From contig SAXG01000055.1 of NCBI GenBank assembly GCA_012932865.1, positions 248,001 through 312,000 on the forward strand: 64,000 nucleotides of DNA. Reading direction: 5' to 3'. This DNA comes from Amylostereum areolatum (Eukaryota > Basidiomycota > Agaricomycetes > Russulales > Stereaceae). Positions within the stretch are counted from its first letter, which is position 1, and the number at the start of each line of letters is the position of its first letter. Positions 8,053 to 17,803 of this stretch are shown here, piece by piece. The position numbers and the translations under genes were made by a program. The notes under the pieces are model-generated. The model was not told the DNA's origin, made no database searches, and saw only the letters and a program-made list of their open reading frames with translations.

Positions 8053-8890
8053 GGTCTCGATCGGGCAGCAGGCATATATCAAGGACATCCTCGGACGCAT
8101 GGGACTAGAGGATGCAAGTCCACTTGTGACACCTATGGAACCCGGTGTCGATCTCAGCTACAGCTCACATGCAGTGTCGCCAAAGGTCCTGAACTCTTAC
8201 AAGCATGCCAAATATTGCCAAGGCGTCGGCGCACTCATGTACGTCTCTGTTGGCTCATGTCCCGACATCACCCACGCAGTCACCACTCTTTCCCAATTCC
8301 TCGAGAAGCCGCACACAACGCATATGCGGGCACTTCAACGTGTGTTTCGATATCTCAAGTACACCTTCAACCTTCGTCTGGTTCTCGGTGGAACGGAGCA
8401 CGTCAATCAGCTTATCGGGTTCTCAGATTCTGACTACTCCAGCCAAAAGCATCGCTATTCCTTTTCGGGATTTGCATTCTTCATCGGGAACGGCGCCGTC
8501 TCATGGAGCTCGAAGAAGCAGAAAGTTATCACACTTTCATCTACGGAGGCAGAGTACGTCGCGATGACGCACGCCGCGAAGGAGCTTATCTGGCTCCGTT
8601 TTCTCATTTCAGAGCTCTTTCCTCTCCTGTTCAAGCAGGAACCCACCACTTTGTTTGCGGACAACCAGAGCGCAATCTCCATGGCCAAGAACGGTTCATT
8701 TCATTCCCTCACGAAGCACATTCACATCCGCTACCACTTCATTCGCCAAACGGTCGAAACTGGAGATGCCACTTTGATCTACTGTCCGACGGACGAGATG
8801 ATTGCTGACGCGTTCACGAAGGCCTTGGGTCGTGTGAAGGTGGAGAAGTTTAGGGTGTTGCTGGGCGTACTTGATCCTGATTCGGGTTGA
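8053..8890 (+). pseudogene. copia reverse transcriptase C-terminus and RNase H (interrupted)
   Basis: This is the continuation of the copia pol ORF after element A1. It begins with V-S-I-G-Q-Q-A-Y-I-K-D-I-L, the usual sequence after the copia reverse transcriptase core. It continues through CPDITHAV and the RNase H region (GFSDSDY, VITLSSTEAEYVA, ADNQSAI, KHIHIRYHFIR) to a TGA at 8888-8890. No internal stop or frameshift is visible, so the copia element was probably intact before the gypsy insertion. The first codons reported by ORF callers here (8039 on) belong to the gypsy LTR. Confidence 0.85.
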
Positions 8891-8934
8891 GGTAGGACTC
8901 TTTCATTCAGACGAGCAGTCAGCTCGAGGGAGGG

Positions 8935-9236
8935 TGTCGACATGAGATTCTATTCGACCTTAGACTGCCGTACTGTACATACATTACATAATACTAGATT
9001 ACGTTAGCACTCGTTCTCTTTGCGCGTCGTCGCGTCTCCTCCTCTCCACCGGCACTATTGCTGCCTGTGGAGAGTGAGTTATCCTACACTCCTATACCCG
9101 CTACCACAGTCACTAACCACATACCTTAGATACACACTCATTTGGTTCTTAGGTATGCACTCCACCGGCACTATTGCTGCCTGTGGAGAATACACACTCA
9201 TTTGGTTCTTAGTTCTCGGGTCTCCTACTACTGCGT
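8935..9236 (+). repeat. probable copia 3' LTR and adjoining duplicated segment
   Basis: After the pol stop comes a purine-rich stretch (about 8924-8934), then TGTCGACATGAG, which fits a polypurine tract followed by an LTR starting with TG. With no 5' LTR in the window the right border cannot be confirmed. The segment contains the intron-plus and intron-minus tandem copies listed separately. No gene is supported here. Confidence 0.4.
9044..9212 (+). repeat. tandem duplicate: one copy with, one copy without an intron-like insert
   Basis: Copy 1 is 9044-9152. It is interrupted at 9074-9129 by 56 nt that start GTGAGT, contain CACTAAC and end CTTAG, which are the donor, branch-point and acceptor of a fungal intron. 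Copy 2 is 9160-9212 and matches copy 1 exactly with those 56 nt missing. The two copies are separated by 7 nt. Copy 2 therefore looks like a spliced version of copy 1, or copy 1 like copy 2 after intron gain. The position next to a copia LTR makes reverse transcription of a spliced RNA a natural explanation. Confidence 0.8.
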
Positions 9237-9258
9237 ACAGTTCGATATCTTTCAATAA

Positions 9259-10473
9259 GGCCCCGCACCTAGCGGTGCACACGCACACGGCGCCCACTCC
9301 GACAATTCACCAACCAGGAAGCTTCCAACCCATGGGCACGCCCCTATTCGCCCCTCCCCCATCCCAACGGCGCCCCGTGGATTTATTCCCAGCTTTTCAA
9401 TCCACGGCTCAGGTCCGACTGCAAACCGGGAGGCTCCGTTGCACCCGCCCTCCCAGCCGACGACGCCAGGCCTAAGTAGAGCTCCTGGCGCGGCGCAACC
9501 CTCGCGGCCGACCTCGCTTCTGGCACCGCAGACTCCCCAAGACGCCAGGCCAGCTCTGGCGCCGCTGAGACCAGGCTTCTTGCAGAACCTCGCCGGTTCC
9601 GCGGCGACGACGCGTCAGGACATCCCGGCTGTCGTGAAGACAAACGTTGCTGGGCTTGCGACCGCACCGAAGGCGGGACCGTCGGACGTGTCGATGGAGG
9701 CAGCTCTGCCCTTGTGTGAAGGGCAGGAAACCAGGCCAGTCGAACCTGCTCTGCAGCCGCCGAGCGCGGAGGGAGGTAGGAAAGAGGAGAAAGTGGGGGC
9801 GAGTGCAGAGAGAGAGGAGGTCTTGGACGTTTCTATGATCGCCGGCGACTCCGAGGTTTTGCGCACCGAGATGGAGGAAATGAAGCGCAGGTTTGAGGAA
9901 AGCGTGGCTCGGGAACGCGCGGTGAGTCCCGACGGCCCCTTGTGCATCGCGCATTCCCCGAGCGAAGCTGACCGTTTCCAGGCCGTAAAGAAGCTCCAGT
10001 GCCGCCTTGACTGGTGGAAGAAAAAGTACATGCGGAAGAAGAGGAAGGCGGAGGAGGCGAGGAAGATGGAAATTCGGGAGCGGGCGCGGCGGGTGTGGGT
10101 CATGGAGGCGCGGGAGCGGGACGTGCGGGCGAAAGTGGGGGAGATCTTGAAGAGACGGGAGCAAGGGTGGGAGGAAGGGGAGGAGGGCGATTTCCTAGGT
10201 TCGTCGCTTCAGAGGTTCGGTCCACGGTATGAACACGCTGAAGGAGACTCGACGCCGGCAGATTATCTTGAGAAAGTCGACGAACACGTCCGGAATGTCG
10301 AGGACCGCTTGGAGGAGGAAAGGCTTGGGAGAGAGGAGGCGGAGCAAGAGAGGGAGTTGGTCAAGAGGAGGCTGGAAGAGGTAGAGAAGGAGTACCGGGA
10401 GCCGTTTGTGGTCCCGGCGCTGTTTGAGGCGATGATGACCTTGGGCGATATGGGCGACGATCTGAAGGGTTGA
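9259..10473 (+). CDS. c1: 5'-truncated member of the c coiled-coil family
   Basis: The frame opens after a TAA at about 9256, next to the copia element, without an N-terminal module or a convincing start, so this is probably the 3' portion of a gene cut by the copia insertion. A Pro/Ala/Ser-rich region leads into a highly charged helical segment rich in Arg, Lys and Glu, strongly predicted as coiled coil. A 60-nt in-phase intron is likely at 9922-9981 (GTGAGT...TTCCAG). The C-terminus carries the family signature REPFVVPALFEAMM, also found in c4, c7 and c8. TGA is at 10471-10473. Function is unknown. Confidence 0.55.
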   Translation, partial: GPAPSGAHAHGAHSDNSPTRKLPTHGHAPIRPSPIPTAPRGFIPSFSIHGSGPTANREAPLHPPSQPTTPGLSRAPGAAQPSRPTSLLAPQTPQDARPALAPLRPGFLQNLAGSAATTRQDIPAVVKTNVAGLATAPKAGPSDVSMEAALPLCEGQETRPVEPALQPPSAEGGRKEEKVGASAEREEVLDVSMIAGDSEVLRTEMEEMKRRFEESVARERAVSPDGPLCIAHSPSEADRFQAVKKLQCRLDWWKKKYMRKKRKAEEARKMEIRERARRVWVMEARERDVRAKVGEILKRREQGWEEGEEGDFLGSSLQRFGPRYEHAEGDSTPADYLEKVDEHVRNVEDRLEEERLGREEAEQERELVKRRLEEVEKEYREPFVVPALFEAMMTLGDMGDDLKG

Positions 10474-10741
10474 ACTGGGAGGCTTGCTGGGCATGTACAT
10501 GGGCCCATCTATGTCTATATGAATTTATTCGCGGTCGAAAGGCTCGAAGGACGCCAAAAAACAGTCGTCGGTTATGCAGAAGTGTCCGAATCCTAGAAGT
10601 AGTTCCACTGGCAAGACCCTGGGCGCACAGCCGGCAGAGGTTGTGGACGCATCATGGTAGGTAGGCCCCTCACGGGCCATCTTCCCTAGCTCCGCGCGAG
10701 TTAAGGCCATTTCGTCCTGACGCGTCGTCAAGCACGAATAT

Positions 10742-10766
10742 CCCCCCCCCCCCCCCCCCCCCCCCC
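10742..10766. repeat. poly-C tract, 25 nt
   Basis: Twenty-five consecutive C on the + strand, lying just beyond the 3' end of c2, whose transcript would carry G25. Such runs are prone to length errors in sequencing. Confidence 0.95.
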
Positions 10767-10873
10767 ATAGGTCACGTTTAAGAAAGATGCCCTAGCGTCC
10801 CATCGTACGAAGGAAATCGTGTATCTGTTGGCGCGAAGTAGTATATGGAGGCAAGTATCAAGTAGAGGGCGCG

Positions 10874-13054
10874 TCAACCAGGCTTCGCTGACGAAAAGGA
10901 TATCTGAAAGGACGTCAGTCCTGGAGCCAGGCGTTGGGGGAAGGAAGCGTACGCACGAGGGTGTAACTGGGTCGCGGCGGGACGCCGCCCGCGGCCTTCG
11001 CCTTCCCCCTCCCTCGACGCGCCTCCTCGCACTTCTTCCCGTTCTGCGCGTGCGCCACGTCAAGCTGCTGCCGCATGAGGAGCTCGCGCGCGCGCAGGCG
11101 GTCGAGCTCGGCCTGCAGTTCGCGGGACTCGGAGAGGCGGGTCTGGTCGATCGCCCGGAGCGCGTCGAGCTCGGCCATGAGCGCGCGGTGCTTGTCGGCG
11201 GCTCCCAGCCCGGGCGGGGGCTTGGCCGCGCGCAGGATCTGGAGCTCGGAGGACTGCGCTTGGTGCGCGGTGCGGAGGGCGTCGAGGTCGTGGAGGAGGG
11301 TCTGACGCTCGAGGGAGCGGCGGTGGGCGAGGGACTGGAGGTCGGAGGACTGTGAGCGGAGGGCGGCGAGTTCGTGCTGGAGGGTGGCGTGCGCTGGAGG
11401 ACTGGGCGCGGAGCGTTTCGAGCTCGCTGGCGAGCGTTTGGTGGTTCGTGACCAGGGCGCGGTGGTCGTCGCGGAGAGAGGAGAGGTCGGCGAGGAGCGC
11501 GTCTTGCTGGGCGATGTGGCGCTGGAGGGCGGAGACCTCGAGCGCGGCGCTCTGGTTGTTCGCGTTCAGCACGTCGAGCTCGAGTCGGAGGTTCGCGCGC
11601 TCGGTGGAGTGGGCGCGGTCTTGGGACTCGAGGGAGGCGACTTGGGACTCTAGGGAGGCGGCGAGGGAACGGAGGGAGGCCAGCGCGCCGGTTTGGGTCT
11701 GGGTTTGGGCGCGGAGGAGGGCGAGCTCGGTGAGGTGATCGCGCTCTCGGTTGCGGAGGGCGACGAGCTCGGATTGTAGCGCAGTGGAGGCGAGGGCGGC
11801 GGGACCGGGGTTCGGTGGAGACTCGGAGAAGGCGCCGGAGATTGGGTGGAGGACCGTGTCTTTTGCAGTGGCGGGATCGGCGACGTCCGCGGCTAAGTTC
11901 GTCTGGCCTTCGACTCGGGAAGGGGGGCTTGGGGTCCGTTGCGACCGTCTTTCCGGGACCGATGGCCGACGGACGAACGCGGGGCGCTGGATATGGAGCG
12001 CTGGAGGTCCGGATGGAAAGCCGGCGTTCGATCGTAGACCGAGCGTCGCCGCCCGAGGGCGTGTGGCCTTCGGCGGTGTCCTGGCTCTCGCGGTCGCCCA
12101 GGATGCGTGCAAGCAACGGTTTCGTGGGGCTTTGGGGCGTTTCGGGCGGTAGGTACTTTCCGAGGACGCGGATCCATTTGCTGGAAGTGTCCCTCGGAGG
12201 TGGGGGAGCGGTAGATGCGGGTAATGGGGGTAGTTGGAGCGATGGTGGTGGTGGTGGTGACGGTGGTGGTGGTGACGGTGGTGGTGGTGGTGACGGTGCG
12301 CTGTGGTGCGGAGGCAAAGGAGGAGGAGGTGCACGCGGTTGAGGCGGCGGTTGAGGGAGCGATTGGGGGACCTTCGCCGGGGCCAAAAACGGAAGCGATT
12401 TGGGTGGAAGGGCGGTTGGATGAGGGCTAGCGCCTGAACGTGAACTCGCGAGCGCGCGCGCCAGACGAGAGCTGTCGTCCTTGATTACGGGGTCGTGAAC
12501 CGGAAGAGCGTATCTGATCGTATGTCAGACTTGAAAATGCTGCATGGGCGAACGGTATAGTCACACGGTCACGCTCGCACTGGATCGCTGTGCATCAGCC
12601 CCAGGTTCGCGGGGGGGAGGCAAGTGGCTACGCACATATCCCGTCTCCGTACGTCTGGATCGTCCAAGTCGGCCTTGCTGACCAGCGAGCAGCACTGCGT
12701 GACGAACGACTGGAATGCCAAAACTTTGGTCAGAAACTGACCGCAGGATATGTGTGGACGACGTACGCTGTGCTCCTGTGTCCTCCAAAACACATCCATG
12801 GCGCCCGGCGCCACTCGAGATTTGGTGATGTTTTTCCGGGGAGGCTGATCGATGTGCAGGAGCACCAGGTCGCTCTGAAGTCGTTTCGCGAGGATCTCCA
12901 TGTCGGCGGGCGTGACGGCGGCGGCGACCTCTGCCACACGCGAGCCGCGGTACGCGACGCAGATCCCCATTGCCATCTGGTAACCGGCGCTCTTGCTGGC
13001 TTTACTTCCACGGGACGAGTTCAGACGAGAGGAGAGTTTACGCTCGCCGTACAT
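10874..13054 (-). CDS. c2: c-family coiled-coil protein, frame broken twice
   Basis: Exons read on the minus strand: 13054-12767, 12709-12636, the microexon 12579-12565, 12513-10957 and 10903-10874. Exon 1 encodes the family N-terminal module (GICVAYRGSRVAEVAAAV ... RKNITKS ... GAMDVFW). The 15-nt microexon joins to YALPVHDPVIKDD. A proline-rich linker then contains SSAPYP, followed by a coiled coil of alternating L and D/E residues and the ending SYTL-ISF shared with c3. The long exon uses three frames in turn, with shifts near a G6 run at about 11930 and near 11390, each equal to one extra base. All splice sites are intact, so the gene is either freshly inactivated or affected by base-call errors. 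It lies head-to-head with ORC5. Confidence 0.65.
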
Positions 13055-13260
13055 GGCTTTCAGACAGCGTCGGTCGCTGTGGCGGGTAGGGTCGAGGAAA
13101 AGGAGGACCCAAGGAGACGGTGGTGGTTGGTGGTGAGTGAGTGACGGAGCACTGGCGGCGGCGCACAGGCCCACAGACGCCGAATGCGGGCAATCTTCTC
13201 AGGATAACGTGATCGCGTTTTCTGGTGTCCGGAACGCAGCCAGCCGATATCTACCAAATT

Positions 13261-13296
13261 ACCACCACCACCACCACCACCACCACCACCACCACC
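13261..13296. repeat. (ACC)12 microsatellite
   Basis: Twelve perfect ACC units lie in the 268-bp divergent intergenic region, 26 nt before the ORC5 start codon, probably in its 5' leader. Confidence 0.95.
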
Positions 13297-13322
13297 GGTT
13301 CGCACCACCACGTCCTTCAGCG

Positions 13323-15242
13323 ATGGAAGGGTACCAGGAGCACCTGGAAAACATTGTCCAGCACGTATCACAGCGATTCCCTGGGAACGACGTCTTCACC
13401 TCGCAAATCTCGACGCTCATCACGACCTACCCACCCACTTTTATTCACGTCCACGACCCAGCCACGACCCGCATCACCTCCGCTCTCCTCAAAACCATCA
13501 TGGGCATGCTGTCCTCTGTCGACCCCACCGACTTTCCTCCCGAGGATCCAGCCCCCCAAGTGGTCGTTGCCCATGTGGACGCCGTCGCCTGTTTCGCGCC
13601 CAGGCTCTTGTACGACAGCGCGCTCAACCAGCTCGCGAAATGGAGGCCGACGTGGGGGGACGGATGCGAGAACTGGTCGGACGGCGGAGGGCTGCGTTTC
13701 AACGACAGCCTGGACGGGTTCATGCACGGCCTGCGCGCGCTGAGGACACACCTGCGCGGAGCGAGGGAGGCGTTGCCTGGCCGCGAACGGGAGGGCCAAA
13801 GGGAAGGGAAAGGCGAAGGCGAAGGCGAAGGCGCCGGCCCAGGCCGAGATCCGGATGGTGCTCGTCGTCGAGCGGGCGGAGCGTCTGAAGGAGTCCATGC
13901 CGGAGCACCTCGTGCCCCTCACGCGTCTCGCCGAGCTTGTGAGCCGCCTCCCTTAGCTTTCCATCCTCGTGCGACCCGGCTGACGAACGCAGTCCCAAGT
14001 GGACATCACCACCGTCTTCCTCTCGCACCTCCCGTGGGAAGACTACAAGCCACCGCTCGGCGCCGCCCTCGACCCCTACCGCATGTCCGTCCCGCCCCCC
14101 TCCAAACAGGCCACCCTCGACCGCCTCGCCGCCACCTTCTCCGCCTGCGCCGCCGCCGCCCCCTCCGAGCCCACCGCCTACCACCCCGCCCTCGCGCCCC
14201 TCTACGCCGTCTTCCTCTCCACCCTCTACAGCGTCTGCGCGCCCTTCACCGTCGACCCGGACGCCCTCGCCTACCTCGCCGCCGCGCGCTGGCCCGGCTT
14301 CGCGCACCCCGTCCTCGACGCGCACGCCCGCCACCCGGACACGCCGCTCGCGCCCCCGCCCGAGGACGCGCGCATGCGCCTCGTCCGCTTCTTCACGCCC
14401 TCCTTCACCGCCGCGCTCGAGGCCCTCCTCCCCTGCCTCGCGTCCGCCGCGGCCTGGGCCCGCGCGCACGCGCCCGAGATCGGCGCCGCCGCGCTCGAGC
14501 CCGGCCGCAGCGCCCCGCCCAGTCCGCGCAAGCCGGGCCATGGGGAGCGCGGCGGGGGCGGGGACGAGGCGGAGGAGGACGCGGCGGACGCCGCGCGCGC
14601 GCTCCCCGTCGTGGCGCGCTTCGTGCTCGTCGCGGCCTACCTGGCGTCGACGAACCCGCCCAAGAGCGACGTCCGGATGTTCGGGCGCGCGGTCGAGGCC
14701 CGGCGCAAGAAGAAGGGCGGGGGCACGCGCAAGACCGCGGCGCGGGCGGGCAACGCCAAGGTGGGTGCGCTCTCGCTTCGGACGGACGCGGATGGGCGCT
14801 GAGAGGAGATCGCGCGGTGAGAAACAGGTCCCGCAACGGCTCCTGGGCCCGCTGTCGTTCCCGCTGGACCGGCTGCTCGCCGTGCTGGGGTTCCTGCTCG
14901 AAGAGTACGACCTCGACGCGCGCGTCGTCCCCCCCGAGATGGCGCTCATCGGGGAGTACACCGAGATGGAGCTCGGGCGCGTGCACGTGTACGGGACGGT
15001 GCGTTTTGGGTTTCTCCCCCCCCCCCCCCCCCCCTCGCTCTCAAGCTTTCATCCGTCGTACTGACGCGCTGCGGGGGCAGATCGTGGAACTGGCGTCGAT
15101 GCACCTGCTGCAGCGGACGTCGCCCCCAGAACGGCTCGACGGGCCGCCGACGTTCAAGTGTGGGGTGTCGTACGAGCTCGCGCTGGCGCTGGCGAGGGAG
15201 CTCCGGGTGCCCCTGTTGGACCTGCTGTACGATGCCAATTGA
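13323..15242 (+). CDS. ORC5: origin recognition complex subunit 5
   Basis: ORC5 is an AAA+-fold subunit of the six-part complex that marks replication origins and loads MCM helicase in the nucleus. Exons: 13323-13938, 13993-14760, 14828-14998, 15081-15242, with GT-AG introns. Recognisable blocks are HVDAVACFAPRLLYDSALN, LRFNDSLDGFMHGL, VLVVERAERLKESMP, then VDITTVFLSHLPWED and CAPFTVDPDALAYLAAARWPG. Further on are the C-terminal winged-helix stretches PQRLLGPLSFPLDRLLAVLG and FKCGVSYELALALARE. The Walker A region is degenerate (VHDPATTRITS). Exon 1 changes frame between about 13750 and 13810, equal to one extra base, and no intron fits there; this is an assembly error or a recent mutation. 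Intron 3 holds a C19 run. The family assignment is strong. Confidence 0.82.
   Translation: MEGYQEHLENIVQHVSQRFPGNDVFTSQISTLITTYPPTFIHVHDPATTRITSALLKTIMGMLSSVDPTDFPPEDPAPQVVVAHVDAVACFAPRLLYDSALNQLAKWRPTWGDGCENWSDGGGLRFNDSLDGFMHGLRALRTHLRGAREALPGREREGQREGKGEGEGEGAGPGRDPDGARRRAGGASEGVHAGAPRAPHASRRACEPPPLAFHPRATRLTNAVPSGHHHRLPLAPPVGRLQATARRRPRPLPHVRPAPLQTGHPRPPRRHLLRLRRRRPLRAHRLPPRPRAPLRRLPLHPLQRLRALHRRPGRPRLPRRRALARLRAPRPRRARPPPGHAARAPARGRAHAPRPLLHALLHRRARGPPPLPRVRRGLGPRARARDRRRRARARPQRPAQSAQAGPWGARRGRGRGGGGRGGRRARAPRRGALRARRGLPGVDEPAQERRPDVRARGRGPAQEEGRGHAQDRGAGGQRQGGCALASDGRGWALRGDRAVRNRSRNGSWARCRSRWTGCSPCWGSCSKSTTSTRASSPPRWRSSGSTPRWSSGACTCTGRCVLGFSPPPPPPRSQAFIRRTDALRGQIVELASMHLLQRTSPPERLDGPPTFKCGVSYELALALARELRVPLLDLLYDAN
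15016..15034. repeat. poly-C tract, 19 nt, in ORC5 intron 3
   Basis: Nineteen C in a row on the coding strand act as an extreme pyrimidine tract upstream of the acceptor at 15080. Confidence 0.9.
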
Positions 15243-16106
15243 CGGGCCCCATCCGCGGGCGTCCTCCTTTGGCGCGGTGACGCGCTTGTCATTCAAAATA
15301 GCGGATCGATCTGGCGGGAGGGGTCTTTTTCTTCTTCTTCTTCATCTTCTGCTCTGGATCGTGCTTTGCGGTCGGAGGGGGGATTTTGTAACCGTGTACT
15401 TTTACTTTTTCTGAACTGAATGGGATCAATGCTTCTTTCGCGCTCCGCGCGATTGGTGCGCTGATCTGGGAGGAGGGGTTTTGTTTTTTCATCTGGTAAG
15501 TGCAGCGCGCCTCGGAGCAATCTCCTCGGGCCAGGCGGATGGTTTGCTGACCGATTCACACTGTGGTGATCGTTCTCCTTCTCGTCTGCGCCGTGGAGGA
15601 GTGTATGGCAACGAGAGCTTAGCCGCTCAGCCGCTAAATGCCTTGGTCGTACTGATCTTGAAGGCGACGCCCTTCAAGTTCAAGCTTCAAGTTCAAGCTG
15701 TAGGCCTGGGCCCGACGCCGCGCGATCACGTGAGCAGGCAATATGCGAAGTGACGGCAAAAAACACCCCACCGTCCAAGCCCACGGAGACGCGCTGAAGG
15801 GTACGATTCGCGCGTTGCTGCGTGCAGTGGACGCATGTCGGTTCTGCGACAGCGAGACGCATGATCGATGCCATGACAAAATCCGACATGCGCAACCGGG
15901 CTCAGCTTCGCCGAGGGTTCTCCCACAGCTCACAGAAACGCGCTCCCACAGGGCGCAGAGGAAAGAAACCGGTCTGTTACATATCGCACAGGAGAATCAC
16001 ACGATACACACATGTATTACTGTATCACCAAGAAGAGAGAGGGGGGGAAATACCATGCGAACGCCGAAAAATAGGCCAACTGACCTCCGATCCCACAGAC
16101 AGACGG
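15243..16106. other. intergenic region between convergent ORC5 and membrane-protein gene
   Basis: Contains a short TTC run after ORC5 and a local repeat of CAAGTTCAAGCTT type around 15675-15700. I see no coding pattern; overlapping short ORFs on both strands have no conserved motif. Confidence 0.5.
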
Positions 16107-17131
16107 TCAGGCGTCGGCGACCGGTTTCTCCTTCGATATCGAGGAGTTGTCCTTGACGGCGGTGGCGCGGTGGCGGGCGGCGACGAAGAGGACGGCGGCG
16201 GCGATGCCGGTGAAGAGCACGGTGAACCAGGGCAGGATGGCGACCAATCGCACTGCGGGCGAGTCGGTCAGATGCTCCGCGGACGGAAAGAGGAGGGTGA
16301 AATGAACCCCGTCAGCAGGATGCAGGATGCAGGATCGATGCATGCCTCCTGCCCCAGCCTAGCCCGCATTTGGCGCGCACCTAACGCCGGGGACGGATCT
16401 CCAACCAATGAGGTTGTTGACCCCACAACGTCACAGGCGCGTTCAGCATGCAGGCGCCGAAGACTCCATTTCACAGAAAAAGAGAGGGAGAGACGCCGGA
16501 CTCACGGTAGTGGAAGTCCTTGTACCGCTGCGAGAGCCCGAGCTGGCTCGTGAGGCTGTTGATGGCGCTCTGCGGGAGCGGGACGCCCCCGACGCTCGCG
16601 TTGACCTTGACCGATCGGTTCGCGAAGAAGTCGGTGAAGGGGATGACGGTGGCGAAGAGCCAGACCGCGCAGAAGGCGAGGACGCCGGCTTGGAGGGGCA
16701 GCGTGCGGGTCATGAGGGGCGTGCGCGCGGAGCCGGCGCGGCGGCCGGAGAGGGCGGTCGCGAGGAGGAGGAGGAGGGTGAGGAGGGCGATGAGGGCGCA
16801 CACGGTGGTGAGGACGACGCCGGACTTGAACACGTCTGTGGCCGGCGCCGGCGCTCGTCAGCGGCGAGGCGAGGCGGGCAGGCTCGGACGGGGGGCGGGC
16901 TCACCGTTGATGTTGAAGTTGACGGAGACGGTGTTGGGCAGAAGCCGCCGCAGGGTGGACTTGGAGCGGTTGCCGCTGGCGTGCGGGGTGAGGGGGCGGT
17001 CAGATCAGGGTTCAGGCGGCGGGCACGTACTCGATGAGGGCGTTGAGGCCGACGGAGCCGCCGATGACGGCGAAGGCGAAGGACATGAACAGGGCGCCTA
17101 GACGCGTGAGCTTCATGGGGACGGTGGACAT
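16107..17131 (-). CDS. small four-transmembrane protein, unrecognised family
   Basis: Exons on the minus strand: 17131-17031, 16975-16905, 16835-16506, 16252-16107; the splices add up to a clean 215-residue ORF. Four hydrophobic segments are visible: after MKLTRLGAL, at VVLTTVCALIALLTLLLLLA, at VLAFCAVWLFATVIPF, and at VAILPWFTVLFTGIAAAVLF. A short polar loop with NRSKSTLRRLLPN lies between the first two, and an N-x-S-containing loop (NRSVKVNASVGG) between the third and fourth. The tail is charged and Lys-rich. This topology resembles fungal tetraspan plasma-membrane proteins, but I cannot name the family. The last intron (253 nt) is long for this genome and might hide a small exon. Confidence 0.6.
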
Positions 17132-17803
17132 GGCGTACGGGGGCGGGGTGCGGGGAGCGGCGGGGCTGAACGGGGGGGAAGGAGAGCGCGTTGGAGAGCG
17201 CGCGGGGGGGGTCCTTTGCTTTTTATAAGCGGGGGACAGGCGGGGGGATGCATGGTGGTACCTGATACCCCAACCCAGTGACCCAACTCTCAACTTGGTC
17301 GCAGACGCCAAATGCAAATCCTGGCATTCGCAGTCACGGACGTGACGTAATTCCCAAACACTTTAAACTTGAAGCTCCGACCGCCGTGGGCCATCATTCA
17401 CATGGATCGAGTTGGACGCCAGGACAAGGAATACATACTGCACCGATGCGGATGGGAATCTCCTCCCTCCCCCGTTGCGTCATCATGGGACGGTCAGCGT
17501 TGGAGCGTGACGCGTTGACCACGTGCACTCTCATTTGCAGTCACGTTGTCGTGAGAATCGTGCCGAAAGGAGGTCAGATAAAGGACCAAAAGCGGTTGTC
17601 CAATGGTTGGAATACGGGAAACTGAGCGCCGCTGTGAGGTTGCCGAACCGTTCTCTGCTTCCTCCGAATCACTGCCACCACCTCCCCTCTTCCACCTCCC
17701 TTCTCTCGCCCTCCTTCTCCCCCCATCTCGACTTCCACGCCTGCGGAATCCGTCCCCACACGTGATTTGACCTTGTCCCCGCTCTTGGAGCCAGCCCCGA
17801 CCC
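17132..17803. promoter_or_regulatory. divergent intergenic region between membrane-protein gene and c3
   Basis: 672 bp separate the two divergently transcribed start codons and should hold both promoters. CT-rich stretches at about 17670-17730 precede c3. No gene is supported here. Confidence 0.4.

Larger units (their letters stand above)
1..9236 (+). mobile_element. Ty1/copia retrotransposon, 3' part, split by gypsy element A1
   Basis: The left end of the window and 8053-8890 together encode the end of a copia-type polyprotein (reverse transcriptase then RNase H). They are separated only by gypsy element A1 and its 5-bp target duplication; across that junction the reading frame is continuous. 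The 5' LTR, gag, protease and integrase lie outside the window. A purine-rich tract ends at 8934 and the 3' LTR seems to begin with TGTCGAC at 8935. I cannot place the right end exactly; 9236 is approximate. The element abuts the truncated 5' end of gene c1. Confidence 0.7.

Noticed and set aside
13261..13296. CRISPR-like or tandem-repeat array
   Set aside because: A plain trinucleotide microsatellite without spacers, in a eukaryotic intergenic region.
13137..13322. ORC5 start upstream of 13323
   Set aside because: The upstream codons translate the ACC microsatellite and lack similarity; the ATG at 13323 starts the conserved N-terminus.
13772..13801. Intron that would repair the ORC5 frame
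   Set aside because: The only GT...AG pair is 30 nt, too short for this genome, and as a multiple of three it would not change the frame.
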